Below, piece after piece: positions 17,507-26,216 of a stretch of DNA of 64,000 bases. Source of the DNA: Dyadobacter sandarakinus (GTDB lineage: Bacteria > Bacteroidota > Bacteroidia > Cytophagales > Spirosomataceae); NCBI RefSeq assembly GCF_016894445.1, contig NZ_CP056775.1:5327001-5391000 (forward strand). Direction: 5' to 3'. How positions within the stretch are numbered: the first letter of the stretch is position 1; every line of letters starts with the position of its first letter. The position numbers and the translations under genes were made by a program. The notes under the pieces are model-generated. The model was not told the origin of the DNA. It made no database searches and was given only the letters and a program-made list of their open reading frames with translations.

Positions 17507-19270
17507 TTATGCCTGGTCAACCCGGATAGAAAGCTCTTTCAGCTGACCGTCCGAGATATGCGAAGGCGAGTCGATCATGACGTCACGTCCCGAGTTGTTT
17601 TTCGGGAAAGCAATGAAGTCCCGGATCGAGTCTGCCCCGCCGAATATAGAACAAAGTCTGTCAAATCCAAAGGCAATGCCGGCATGCGGAGGAGCCCCGA
17701 ATTCAAATGCATTCATCAGAAACCCAAACTGTTCCTGCGCTTCTTCCGCTGAAAATCCGAGGATTTCGAACATTTTTTGCTGCAGTTCTTTTGCAAAAAT
17801 CCGCACGGACCCTCCGCCTACTTCCACTCCGTTGATTACCATATCATAAGCATTTGCGCGAACCTGGCCCAGGTTAGTGTCCAGCAGGTCAATATCCTCT
17901 GGCTTTGGACTTGTAAACGGGTGGTGCATCGCAAACCAGCGGTTTTCAGCCTCGCCAAATTCAAGCAGCGGGAAGTCAAGCACCCAGAGTACCTTATAAT
18001 CGTCCGGATTACGAAGGCCCAACCGTGATCCCATTTCCAGCCGGAGCTCATTGAGCTGCTTGCGTGCTTTGTCGGCATTGTCCGCCACGAGCAGGATCAG
18101 GTCGCCAGGCTTTGCATCGAATGCAACAATCCACTTTTTTAAGTCTTCTTCCGAATAGAATTTGTCAACGGATGATTTCACTGATCCATCGGTATTGTAG
18201 CGTACATATACCAACCCTTTGGAACCAATCTGCGGGCGCTTCATCCATTCAGTCAGCTCGTCCACCTGCTTGCGGGTGTACTCGGCACAACCCGGTGCCG
18301 CAATGCCCACAACCATGCCTGCATTATCAAACACACCAAAACCCTTGCCCGATGTGAGATCCTGCTCCTGGCCTTTCAATTCCACAAACTGCATCGCAAA
18401 ACGGGTATCAGGCTTGTCGGAACCATACAGGCGCATGGCATCCGCATAGGTCATGCGGGGCACTTCATCCAGGGTAATGCCTTTTACTTCTTTAAAAAGA
18501 CTGCGGATCAGCCCTTCAAACGTGTTCAGAATGTCTTCCTGCGTCACAAATGACATTTCACAGTCGATCTGCGTAAATTCCGGCTGGCGGTCGGCACGGA
18601 GATCTTCATCCCTGAAACACTTCACGATCTGATAATAACGGTCAAATCCGCCCACCATCAGCAACTGCTTGAAAGTCTGCGGCGACTGCGGCAATGCATA
18701 AAACTCGCCCGGGTTCATGCGGCTGGGTACCACAAAGTCCCGTGCACCTTCCGGAGTTGATTTGATCAGTACTGGCGTTTCTACCTCGATAAAATCCAGA
18801 TTGTCAAGGTAAGCACGCGTGTGACGTGCAACCTGGTGGCGCAACTGAAGGTTTTTACGCACCGCATTTCTGCGAAGGTCAAGGTACCTGTATTTCATGC
18901 GGATATCGTCCCCTCCATCCGTTTCGTCCTCGATCAGGAAAGGAGGCAGCTTGGCTGCATTCAGGATTTGCAACTTCGTGACACGTATCTCTATATCGCC
19001 GGTAGCGATTTTATCATTCTTGGATAGCCGCTCAATGACGGCGCCTTTGGCAGAAATCACAAATTCACGCCCCAGCGAACGTGCTATGTCGAGTACTTCC
19101 GCGGGAGTTTTTCCCTCTTCAAAAAGAAGCTGGGTAAGCCCGTAGCGATCCCGCAAATCCAGCCATATCATACCGCCTTTGTCCCGCACACGCTGGACCC
19201 AGCCACACAATACAACCTCTTGATTTACATCTTTTAAGCTTAACTCCCCACAGGTATGTGTACGTAACAT
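17507..19270 (-). CDS. aspS: Aspartyl-tRNA synthetase
   Basis: 587 aa, normal for the bacterial form. It has an N-terminal OB-fold anticodon-binding domain (VVLCGWVQRVRDKGGMIWLDLRD), class II motif 2 around residues 200-235 (FRDEDLRADRQPEFTQID, including the QPEFTQ flipping-loop signature of AspRS), an inserted GAD domain in the middle, and class II motif 3 near the end (GFDRLCSIFGG). It charges tRNA-Asp in the cytoplasm. It is divergent from the lipoprotein gene at 19363, with 92 bp between them, and has its own terminator. Confidence 0.98.
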   Translation of the reverse strand: MLRTHTCGELSLKDVNQEVVLCGWVQRVRDKGGMIWLDLRDRYGLTQLLFEEGKTPAEVLDIARSLGREFVISAKGAVIERLSKNDKIATGDIEIRVTKLQILNAAKLPPFLIEDETDGGDDIRMKYRYLDLRRNAVRKNLQLRHQVARHTRAYLDNLDFIEVETPVLIKSTPEGARDFVVPSRMNPGEFYALPQSPQTFKQLLMVGGFDRYYQIVKCFRDEDLRADRQPEFTQIDCEMSFVTQEDILNTFEGLIRSLFKEVKGITLDEVPRMTYADAMRLYGSDKPDTRFAMQFVELKGQEQDLTSGKGFGVFDNAGMVVGIAAPGCAEYTRKQVDELTEWMKRPQIGSKGLVYVRYNTDGSVKSSVDKFYSEEDLKKWIVAFDAKPGDLILLVADNADKARKQLNELRLEMGSRLGLRNPDDYKVLWVLDFPLLEFGEAENRWFAMHHPFTSPKPEDIDLLDTNLGQVRANAYDMVINGVEVGGGSVRIFAKELQQKMFEILGFSAEEAQEQFGFLMNAFEFGAPPHAGIAFGFDRLCSIFGGADSIRDFIAFPKNNSGRDVMIDSPSHISDGQLKELSIRVDQA

Positions 19271-19319
19271 ATAACTTTTTTAATGCTGATATTGTGAAAA
19301 CGCCTGATAATAAATGGCG

Positions 19320-19327
19320 CAAAACTA
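19320..19327 (-). promoter_or_regulatory. Possible aspS promoter, -7 element only
   Basis: Reading the minus strand, TAGTTTTG matches the Bacteroidota -7 consensus TAnnTTTG exactly, about 50 bp upstream of the aspS ATG. A second exact match, TAGATTTG, is at 19339-19346. Neither has a TTG at the expected 19-21 bp spacing, so confidence is low. Confidence 0.3.
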
Positions 19328-19362
19328 CGTATTTTTAGCAAATCTAACATGCTGAGTTTTTC

Positions 19363-20274
19363 ATGAGCCTATACAAAAAGCAGGGCAGTCAGATTGGTCT
19401 ATTCTTCTATTTGCTGGTTTTCTGCCTGACCTGCGCCTGTGGTCCCGATCCTGACCCTGCGGTTGAAACACCCGCCGATTTTGAAACCAAAGCCCGGAAG
19501 TATCCCATCCAGCCCGGCATCGTAGACGAGGCGTCTGGTCTGGCGGCGAGTAAAAGTATGCCCGGTTTTTTGTGGACACACCAGGATTCGGGCGCGCCTC
19601 CTGCCTTGTACCTGATCAGTCCGGACGGAAAAAGGATTAAAACGTTTAACATTCCGGGTGCGCAAAACCACGACTGGGAAGATGTAGCCATGGGGCCGGG
19701 TCCGGTTCAGGGGGTAAATTACCTTTATATAGGAGACACCGGCAACAATAACAGTCCTGTCACGCCCACCAACACCATCTACCGCGTACCCGAAATCGTC
19801 GATTCTACGGCTGCATTTGGTATTGCTGACAAAATCACATTTAGCTATCCCGATGGTCTGCGCGACGCGGAGGCTGTAATGGTAGACCCTGCTACCAGGG
19901 ATATCCTGATTATTTCAAAAGAAAGTAATACTACCGGTCTGTACCGGCTTGCCTATCCGCAATCTACCAACGGTACAATCGTCGCCGAAAAGATGGGCAA
20001 TGTTCCCGATGTGGCCATTGCCACGTCCGCAGACATTTCTCCCGATGGTTCAGAAATCCTGGTACGCACTTACATTGCGGTATATTACTGGAAGAAAAAG
20101 GCGGATGAAAGTATTGCACAAACCTTGCTGAAACCTTCTGTACGCCAGTTTCTGGTGGAGCTGGAACCGCAGGGGGAGAGTGTTTGCTTCGACCAGTCAG
20201 CCGCGGGTTTTTATACGCTGAGCGAAAAAGGAAAGTCCGCCGGTGTTTCATTGAATTACTACAAAAGAAAATAG
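19363..20274 (+). CDS. Predicted lipoprotein of beta-propeller type, function unknown
   Basis: 303 aa. The N terminus has a hydrophobic segment (IGLFFYLLVFCLTCAC) ending in a cysteine followed by GPDPDPA, which fits a lipoprotein signal. The mature part has repeated strand-turn patterns typical of SMP-30/YncE-like propellers (GLAASKSMPGFLWTHQDSG, NHDWEDVAMG, LYIGDTGNN, GLRDAEAVMVDP). Asp-rich loops could bind metal. It is the first gene of a tight plus-strand set; the next gene starts 6 bp later. No function can be assigned. Confidence 0.75.
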   Translation: MSLYKKQGSQIGLFFYLLVFCLTCACGPDPDPAVETPADFETKARKYPIQPGIVDEASGLAASKSMPGFLWTHQDSGAPPALYLISPDGKRIKTFNIPGAQNHDWEDVAMGPGPVQGVNYLYIGDTGNNNSPVTPTNTIYRVPEIVDSTAAFGIADKITFSYPDGLRDAEAVMVDPATRDILIISKESNTTGLYRLAYPQSTNGTIVAEKMGNVPDVAIATSADISPDGSEILVRTYIAVYYWKKKADESIAQTLLKPSVRQFLVELEPQGESVCFDQSAAGFYTLSEKGKSAGVSLNYYKRK

Positions 20275-20280
20275 TCTCTT

Positions 20281-22161
20281 ATGCTCAAACATTTCCTCCT
20301 GCCTGTATTGCTGCTGATTTCATTGTTTTCGGCAGCCCAGTCCGACGAACCATTTATCCGCGAAAATTATACAAAAGCCGAATATGATATCCCGGTGCGT
20401 GACGGCATTAAGCTGCATACCATTGTATATAAGCCCAAAGATGCGTCGTCTGAAAAAAAGTATCCTTTTCTGATGCAGCGTACGTGTTACAGCGTCGCAC
20501 CCTATGGTGCCGACAAGTATCCGCCGCGCCTGGGTCCGAGCCCGGCGCTGATGCGCGACAAATTTATTTTTGTGTACCAGGATGTGCGCGGCCGCTATAT
20601 GAGTGAGGGCGTATGGACCAATATGACGCCTCACATTGATGATAAAAAAGCGAAAACCGACGTGGACGAGGCGTCCGACATGTACGATACCATTGAATGG
20701 CTCCTCAAAAACATTCCGGAAAACAATGGCCGCGTGGGTCAGTGGGGCATTTCCTATCCTGGCTTTTATACTACTGCCAGCGCGCTGGCCCAGCATCCTG
20801 CCTTAAAGGCTTCTTCACCTCAGGCACCTATTTCGGACTTCTTTTTTGACGATTTCCACCACAATGGTGCGTTTACCCAGGCATATTATACAACGTTCCC
20901 TGTTTTCGGGATCAAGCCGCCAAAGCCTACCACCCAGTCGTGGTTTGCGCCTGAAATGATACACCCTGAGCCTGATGGCTATACTTTCAATATGAAAATG
21001 GGGCCGCTGAAAAACTATGATAAGTATTACTCCAAAAACTTCTTCTGGCAGGAAACGGTAAACCATCCCAACAAGGACGAGTTCTGGCAGAAACGGGATA
21101 TACTTCCGCATCTGAAAGGACTGAAACATGCATTCATGACGGTTGGAGGCTGGTTTGATGCCGAAGATCTTTACGGGCCGCTGAATACCTACAAAACCAT
21201 TGAGAAGAACAACCCTTCCATTTACAATACCCTGGTGGTAGGTCCTTTCGGGCATGGAAGATGGAGCCGGGAGACTGGCCATACAATGCACAATGACATT
21301 TACTTCGGCGACAGCATTGCTACTTTTTACCAGAACAATATTGAGGCTACTTTTTTCAGGCATTTTCTCAAAGAAGCAGGAGACGGAAAGACGGGTTTGC
21401 CGGAGGCTTATCTGTTTGATACAGGTAAAAAACAATGGAAAACCTACGATAAATGGCCGCTGCCTTCTGCCGAAAAGCGCAAGCTCTATTTTCATGCAAA
21501 AGGAAAGCTCGACTTTACCCAGCCCAAAGAAAGCGCCTCAGCCAGCGAGTACGTGAGTGACCCCATGAAGCCCGTGCCTTATACTGACAATTACAAGCAA
21601 ATGGCGGGTTTTACGCCTTTTGAGTACATGTCCGAAGACCAGCGCTTTGCAGCTGTCAGGCCTGATGTGCTCGTTTTTGAAACGGAGCCTTTGAAAGAGG
21701 ATATGACGCTCGGAGGCGAAATCACGGCTTTGCTGAAAATCAGCACCACTGGCACCGATGCCGATTTTTTTGTTAAGCTGATTGATGTTTATCCTGACAA
21801 TGAGCCCAACCACGACTACCTGCCCAATCCGCGTACCGTGCTGGCGGGTTACCAGCAAATGGTGAGGAGCGAGATCATGCGTGCCAGGTTCCGCAAGAGT
21901 TTTGAAAAACCGGAGCCGCTTGTAGCCGGGCAAGTTACCGATATCAATTTCAGATTACAGGATGTGCTGCATACCTTCAAAAAAGGCCACAGGATCATGG
22001 TGCAGGTGCAAAGTACCGCATTTCCGCTTTTTGACCGTAATCCTCAGAAGTACGTAGAGAACATTTACAAGGCCGAACAAGCCGATTTTATTACTGCAAA
22101 ACAGACGATTTACCACCAGTCAGGTGCAGCAAGTGCACTTGAAGTGGAAGTAATCAAATAA
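20281..22161 (+). CDS. CocE/NonD family (S15-type) alpha/beta hydrolase, exported
   Basis: 626 aa. The signal peptide is residues 1-19 (FLLPVLLLISLFSAAQ). The alpha/beta-hydrolase domain has the QDVRGRYMSEG oxyanion-region motif near 100-110, the nucleophile Ser158 in GQWGISYPG, and GPFGHGRWSR holding a likely catalytic His. The C-terminal third is the jelly-roll domain of X-Pro dipeptidyl-peptidase/cocaine-esterase proteins. The family cleaves acyl-X-Pro peptides or esters such as glutaryl-7-ACA; the natural substrate is unknown. It starts 6 bp after the lipoprotein and ends 6 bp before a second serine peptidase gene. Confidence 0.9.
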   Translation: MLKHFLLPVLLLISLFSAAQSDEPFIRENYTKAEYDIPVRDGIKLHTIVYKPKDASSEKKYPFLMQRTCYSVAPYGADKYPPRLGPSPALMRDKFIFVYQDVRGRYMSEGVWTNMTPHIDDKKAKTDVDEASDMYDTIEWLLKNIPENNGRVGQWGISYPGFYTTASALAQHPALKASSPQAPISDFFFDDFHHNGAFTQAYYTTFPVFGIKPPKPTTQSWFAPEMIHPEPDGYTFNMKMGPLKNYDKYYSKNFFWQETVNHPNKDEFWQKRDILPHLKGLKHAFMTVGGWFDAEDLYGPLNTYKTIEKNNPSIYNTLVVGPFGHGRWSRETGHTMHNDIYFGDSIATFYQNNIEATFFRHFLKEAGDGKTGLPEAYLFDTGKKQWKTYDKWPLPSAEKRKLYFHAKGKLDFTQPKESASASEYVSDPMKPVPYTDNYKQMAGFTPFEYMSEDQRFAAVRPDVLVFETEPLKEDMTLGGEITALLKISTTGTDADFFVKLIDVYPDNEPNHDYLPNPRTVLAGYQQMVRSEIMRARFRKSFEKPEPLVAGQVTDINFRLQDVLHTFKKGHRIMVQVQSTAFPLFDRNPQKYVENIYKAEQADFITAKQTIYHQSGAASALEVEVIK

Positions 22162-22167
22162 TATTTT

Positions 22168-24279
22168 ATGTATAAAAAACTGATTTTCATGAATGTAATC
22201 GCTGCGACGCTGATCGGGGCAGATGGTTCTGCGCAGGAGATTAAATATCCGCAAACCAGGAAAACCGAACAAACTGATGATTATCATGGCGTAAAAGTCG
22301 CCGATCCGTACCGCTGGCTGGAAGACGACCGCTCCGAGGAAACCGCAGCCTGGGTGAAGGCAGAAAATGAGGTCACTTTCGGTTATCTGGACAAAATTTC
22401 ATTCAAGGCGAAAATCTTCAGCGATCTTGAAAAAGCATACAACTATCCCAAGTACTCGGCGCCGCAGAAAAAGGGAGCGTACTTTTATTTTTACAAGAAT
22501 GACGGCCTACAGAACCAGTCTGTACTGTACCGGCAAAAGGGCCTCGACGGCAAGCCGGAGGTAGTTCTTGACCCTAATAAGCTCTCCGCTGACGGTACTA
22601 CACGGCTCACGGTTTTCAGTCTTTCCAAAAGCGGAGACCATGCAGTGATGGGCTTTTCAAAGGGCGGGTCCGACTGGCAGGAGTACCAGGTGATGGATAT
22701 GAAAACCCTCCAGATGCTTTCCGATAAAGTAGAGTGGGTGAAGGTATCGGGTGCAGCCTGGCAGGGTAATGGATTTTATTACAGCAGCTACCCCAAGCCG
22801 GAAGGCAGTGCGCTGGCCGCCAAAAATGAAAATCACCAGGTTTTTTATCACCAGATCGGCACACCCCAGTCTGCCGACAAGCTGATCTTTGAAGACCAGG
22901 CCAATCCGCAGCGCTTCCATACCGTAGGTACCACGGAAGATGAGCAGTATGCCATACTCAGCGTTAGTGACAGGGGTAAGGGTAAGGACGGCAACGGACT
23001 TTGGGTGCTGAAAAAAGGCGAAAGTAAGTTTGTCCCCATCGTAAAGGAAATTACCGATTTCAGCTACGGCGTGATCGAGAACGTGGCCGGCAACTTCCTC
23101 ATCGAAACCAATGAAAACGCACCAAACAGCAAAATCATGCTGTATAATACTGTAGGTGCGGAATGGAAAACAATAATCCCGGAAAAACCGGAGCCCTTGC
23201 AGGGCAGTGGTACTGCGGGTGGTAAACTGTTTGTGACGTATGCCAAGGATGTGACCACCCGGGCTTACGTATATGATTTTGCAGGCAAGCTCGAAAACGA
23301 AGTGAAGCTGCCGGGCTTAGGGTCGGCAGGTGGTTTTGGGGGAGAGAAAGAGGATACTTTTGTGTTTTACACATTTACAAGCTTCACCTACCCGCCTACC
23401 ATTTTCAGGTACGACCTGGCCGAAAAGTCGAGCGTGGTGTTTCGTGCACCTGAAGTTTCTTTCCGGCCCGACAATTATGAGACCAAACAGGTTTTTTATA
23501 CCAGCAAGGACGGTACCAAAGTGCCTGCATTTATCACTTACAAAAAAGGGCTGAAACTGGATGGGAGCAACCCCACGATCCTGTATGGCTACGGAGGTTT
23601 CAACATCAGCCTCACGCCTGCATTTAGTCCGACCCGCATTCCTTTCCTGGATCAGGGTGGTGTGTTTGTGCAGGCCAACCTGCGTGGCGGCAGTGAGTAT
23701 GGCGAGAAGTGGCATGAGCAGGGTATGAAGCTGAAAAAACAGAATGTGTTTGATGACTTTATTGCCGCTGCCGAGTTCCTGATTAAAGAAAAATACACTT
23801 CTTCGGAAAAGCTGGCTGTACAGGGAGGCTCTAATGGAGGATTGCTCGTGGGAGCCGTGATGAACCAGCGTCCCGAATTGTTTAAAGTTGCATTTCCGGC
23901 CGTGGGCGTAATGGATATGCTGCGTTTTCACAAGTTTACCATTGGCTGGAACTGGATCGCGGACTATGGCAGCAGCGACAATGCCGAAGAATTCAAGGCG
24001 ATTTATAAATATTCACCTTTGCACAACATCAAAGAGGGTGGCCGGTACCCGGCAACACTCATCACCACCGCTGACCACGACGACCGCGTAGTACCGGCTC
24101 ACTCTTTCAAATACGCCGCCGAGTTGCAGGCCAAAGCAGGAGCCAGCTCGACCAACCCGCTGCTCATACGCATTGATACCAACTCCGGTCACGGTGCCAG
24201 CAATACGAAAAAGGCACTTGAAACGCAGGCTGATATTTATGCATTTATGTTTGCGAATATGGGATTGACCTGGAAATAA
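22168..24279 (+). CDS. Prolyl oligopeptidase family serine peptidase (S9A)
   Basis: 703 aa with a short signal peptide ending near SAQ (residues 21-23). The N-terminal part begins DPYRWLEDDRSEETAAWV, the usual S9A start, and forms the beta-propeller. The C-terminal hydrolase domain has Ser555 in GGSNGG, the Asp of DHDDRVVP near 636-643 and His675 in NSGHG, so the triad is complete. It cleaves short peptides after proline, probably in the periplasm. Tight spacing to the CocE-like gene suggests joint use of proline-containing peptides. Confidence 0.93.
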   Translation: MYKKLIFMNVIAATLIGADGSAQEIKYPQTRKTEQTDDYHGVKVADPYRWLEDDRSEETAAWVKAENEVTFGYLDKISFKAKIFSDLEKAYNYPKYSAPQKKGAYFYFYKNDGLQNQSVLYRQKGLDGKPEVVLDPNKLSADGTTRLTVFSLSKSGDHAVMGFSKGGSDWQEYQVMDMKTLQMLSDKVEWVKVSGAAWQGNGFYYSSYPKPEGSALAAKNENHQVFYHQIGTPQSADKLIFEDQANPQRFHTVGTTEDEQYAILSVSDRGKGKDGNGLWVLKKGESKFVPIVKEITDFSYGVIENVAGNFLIETNENAPNSKIMLYNTVGAEWKTIIPEKPEPLQGSGTAGGKLFVTYAKDVTTRAYVYDFAGKLENEVKLPGLGSAGGFGGEKEDTFVFYTFTSFTYPPTIFRYDLAEKSSVVFRAPEVSFRPDNYETKQVFYTSKDGTKVPAFITYKKGLKLDGSNPTILYGYGGFNISLTPAFSPTRIPFLDQGGVFVQANLRGGSEYGEKWHEQGMKLKKQNVFDDFIAAAEFLIKEKYTSSEKLAVQGGSNGGLLVGAVMNQRPELFKVAFPAVGVMDMLRFHKFTIGWNWIADYGSSDNAEEFKAIYKYSPLHNIKEGGRYPATLITTADHDDRVVPAHSFKYAAELQAKAGASSTNPLLIRIDTNSGHGASNTKKALETQADIYAFMFANMGLTWK

Positions 24280-24300
24280 TTACCCTAAATCATACCTGCC

Positions 24301-26025
24301 ATGAAATTCATTGTATTCGCGTGCCTGTTCCTGAAGGCTTTTTCAGGCGCTGTTTTTGCCCAGGGCTCACTGGAAGGTGACCGGCAGGCGCTGGCTGCGA
24401 TTTACAATGCGAATAATGGTGACGACTGGTTTGCCAAAAACGGCTGGAACGTGCCGGGCAAGCCGGGCGACAATCCTTGCGGCTGGGAAGGGGTGGGCTG
24501 TACCGGCGGGCGTGTAACAACACTGGATGTCTCAATCAACAATCTGTTTGGTGTGATTCCGCCCGAAATCGGCAACCTGAGCGAGCTGAGGGTTTTGAAC
24601 ATGACGGGTGCAGGAGCAGAACTGATGCCGTTGCAAGGCAACATTCCGGTGCAGCTGGGAAACCTTCTCAACCTTGAAGAGCTGTACCTGTCCGGTAATA
24701 CGTTTGACAAAGAAAATATAAGTGTTATCGGCAAGCTGACGAAGCTGCGCATCCTGGAAATAACCCCTTACTGGGAAATTCCGGATGCATGGAGTGGTCT
24801 TGTCAATCTGGAAAGTTGTATTCTGGCAAATCTGGAACCGCTTCCGAGTTCACCTGAGATATCCTTTCCCAAAGTCGTTTACCAATTTACCAAGCTAAAA
24901 AAACTGGTGCTGTCTGGTATTAAATATCGGGACGGTCTGGATAGTAATATCGGAAAGCTGGTAAACCTGGAAGAATTACGGCTCGGAAACATGCAGGGGC
25001 AGCTTCCGGCAGCGATCGGCAACCTGGCAGCATTGAAAGTGTTATATGCCAGGCACGGGAACCTGGTAGGAAGTATCCCTGCGACGTTCGGCAATCTGAC
25101 AAACCTGGAATTGCTTGATTTATCAGATAATGCATTGAGCGGCACCGTCCCGGACCTTACAACGCTGGCGGTCAGCGCAACGATCAATATCAGCGACAAC
25201 CAGTTCTCATTTGCAGGATTGCCGCAAAATCTGCCGGTTTTGGATGTATATAGTCCCCAGAAAATCTTTAATGCCCGGATCATTGTGCCACTCTCCGGCT
25301 CGTCGGGAGCAGGGGGTATTATGGAAGTACCCAACAGTTTTCGTCAATCCGGTAATACCTATTATTGGTTCAAGGACAATGTTCTGCAAGCCTCCGGCCA
25401 GACTGCCGAGTTTGAATATTTTTTTGCGTATATACTCAACAGTACTTACCGCCTTGAGATTACCAACAGTAATGTTCCTCAGTTGAGGCTCCGGAGCTAT
25501 GACTACACGGTGCAGTCATTACCAGTTACACTCGTATCATTTTCAGGGCGGGAATCTCCATCAGGTAATCTCCTTACCTGGCATACCGCAGCCGAATTGG
25601 ACAATGCCGGCTTTGATATTGAGCGCAGCCGTGACGCAAAGATTTTTGAAAAAATCGGCTTTGTCGATGGTAACGGTGACTCTGAAGAAAACCACCACTA
25701 CCGGTATCTGGATCAGGATCCGTCCGGAACGACCTACTACCGCCTGAAACAGCTTGATCATGACGGAAGTTTTCAATATTCGGGCACGGTTTCCGTGAAG
25801 AATGCAGGGTATGGTCTTTCCATTTACCCTAATCCGGCAAGTTCAGTGGTAACAATTTCCGGTCACACGGATACTCATGCTGTCGGCATTTATCATTCCA
25901 ATGGTACAGCAGTTGCCCGTAAGGCCTTGTCTTCAAAAAAAACTTTTGATATTTCCGGACTACCCGCGGGCCTTTATACGCTAATGATTGGCAACGTTCC
26001 CAGAAAGCTTCTGATCCAGAATTAG
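24301..26025 (+). CDS. Secreted leucine-rich-repeat protein with T9SS type A sorting domain
   Basis: 574 aa. A signal peptide (residues 1-20) is followed by an LRRNT-like segment with GWEGVGCTGGRV, as in plant-type LRR proteins, then LRRs to about residue 300 (IPPEIGNLSELRVL, LGNLLNLEELYLSGN, FGNLTNLELLDLSDN). After a beta-rich segment and a module with FSGRESPSGNLLTWHT, the last 70 residues are a Por-type sorting domain (LSIYPNPASS, DISGLPAGLYTL). It should be secreted by the type IX system and attached to the cell surface. Binding to a protein or glycan is likely; the partner is unknown. Confidence 0.9.
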   Translation: MKFIVFACLFLKAFSGAVFAQGSLEGDRQALAAIYNANNGDDWFAKNGWNVPGKPGDNPCGWEGVGCTGGRVTTLDVSINNLFGVIPPEIGNLSELRVLNMTGAGAELMPLQGNIPVQLGNLLNLEELYLSGNTFDKENISVIGKLTKLRILEITPYWEIPDAWSGLVNLESCILANLEPLPSSPEISFPKVVYQFTKLKKLVLSGIKYRDGLDSNIGKLVNLEELRLGNMQGQLPAAIGNLAALKVLYARHGNLVGSIPATFGNLTNLELLDLSDNALSGTVPDLTTLAVSATINISDNQFSFAGLPQNLPVLDVYSPQKIFNARIIVPLSGSSGAGGIMEVPNSFRQSGNTYYWFKDNVLQASGQTAEFEYFFAYILNSTYRLEITNSNVPQLRLRSYDYTVQSLPVTLVSFSGRESPSGNLLTWHTAAELDNAGFDIERSRDAKIFEKIGFVDGNGDSEENHHYRYLDQDPSGTTYYRLKQLDHDGSFQYSGTVSVKNAGYGLSIYPNPASSVVTISGHTDTHAVGIYHSNGTAVARKALSSKKTFDISGLPAGLYTLMIGNVPRKLLIQN

Positions 26026-26216
26026 GCTTTTATTTCTACAACTTCCTTATCTCACATTTATTCTCCATTTATTTCAAATGCAGGATACGGCAGGACGGTG
26101 CGTATAGGGAAGTTTTCTAATCTTGTGAGACCCTGAGGCAGTAACACACACTGCGGAAAAGTCTTTCAGGAATAATACGCTCAACCACGGAAAAGATAAA
26201 AAATCAACTCGGAAAT
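26026..26216. other. Intergenic region upstream of the rhamnose genes
   Basis: 191 bp between the LRR gene and the aldolase/dehydrogenase gene. I see no strong terminator and no exact TAnnTTTG promoter. The GntR operator is expected here but I could not identify it by eye. Confidence 0.4.
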
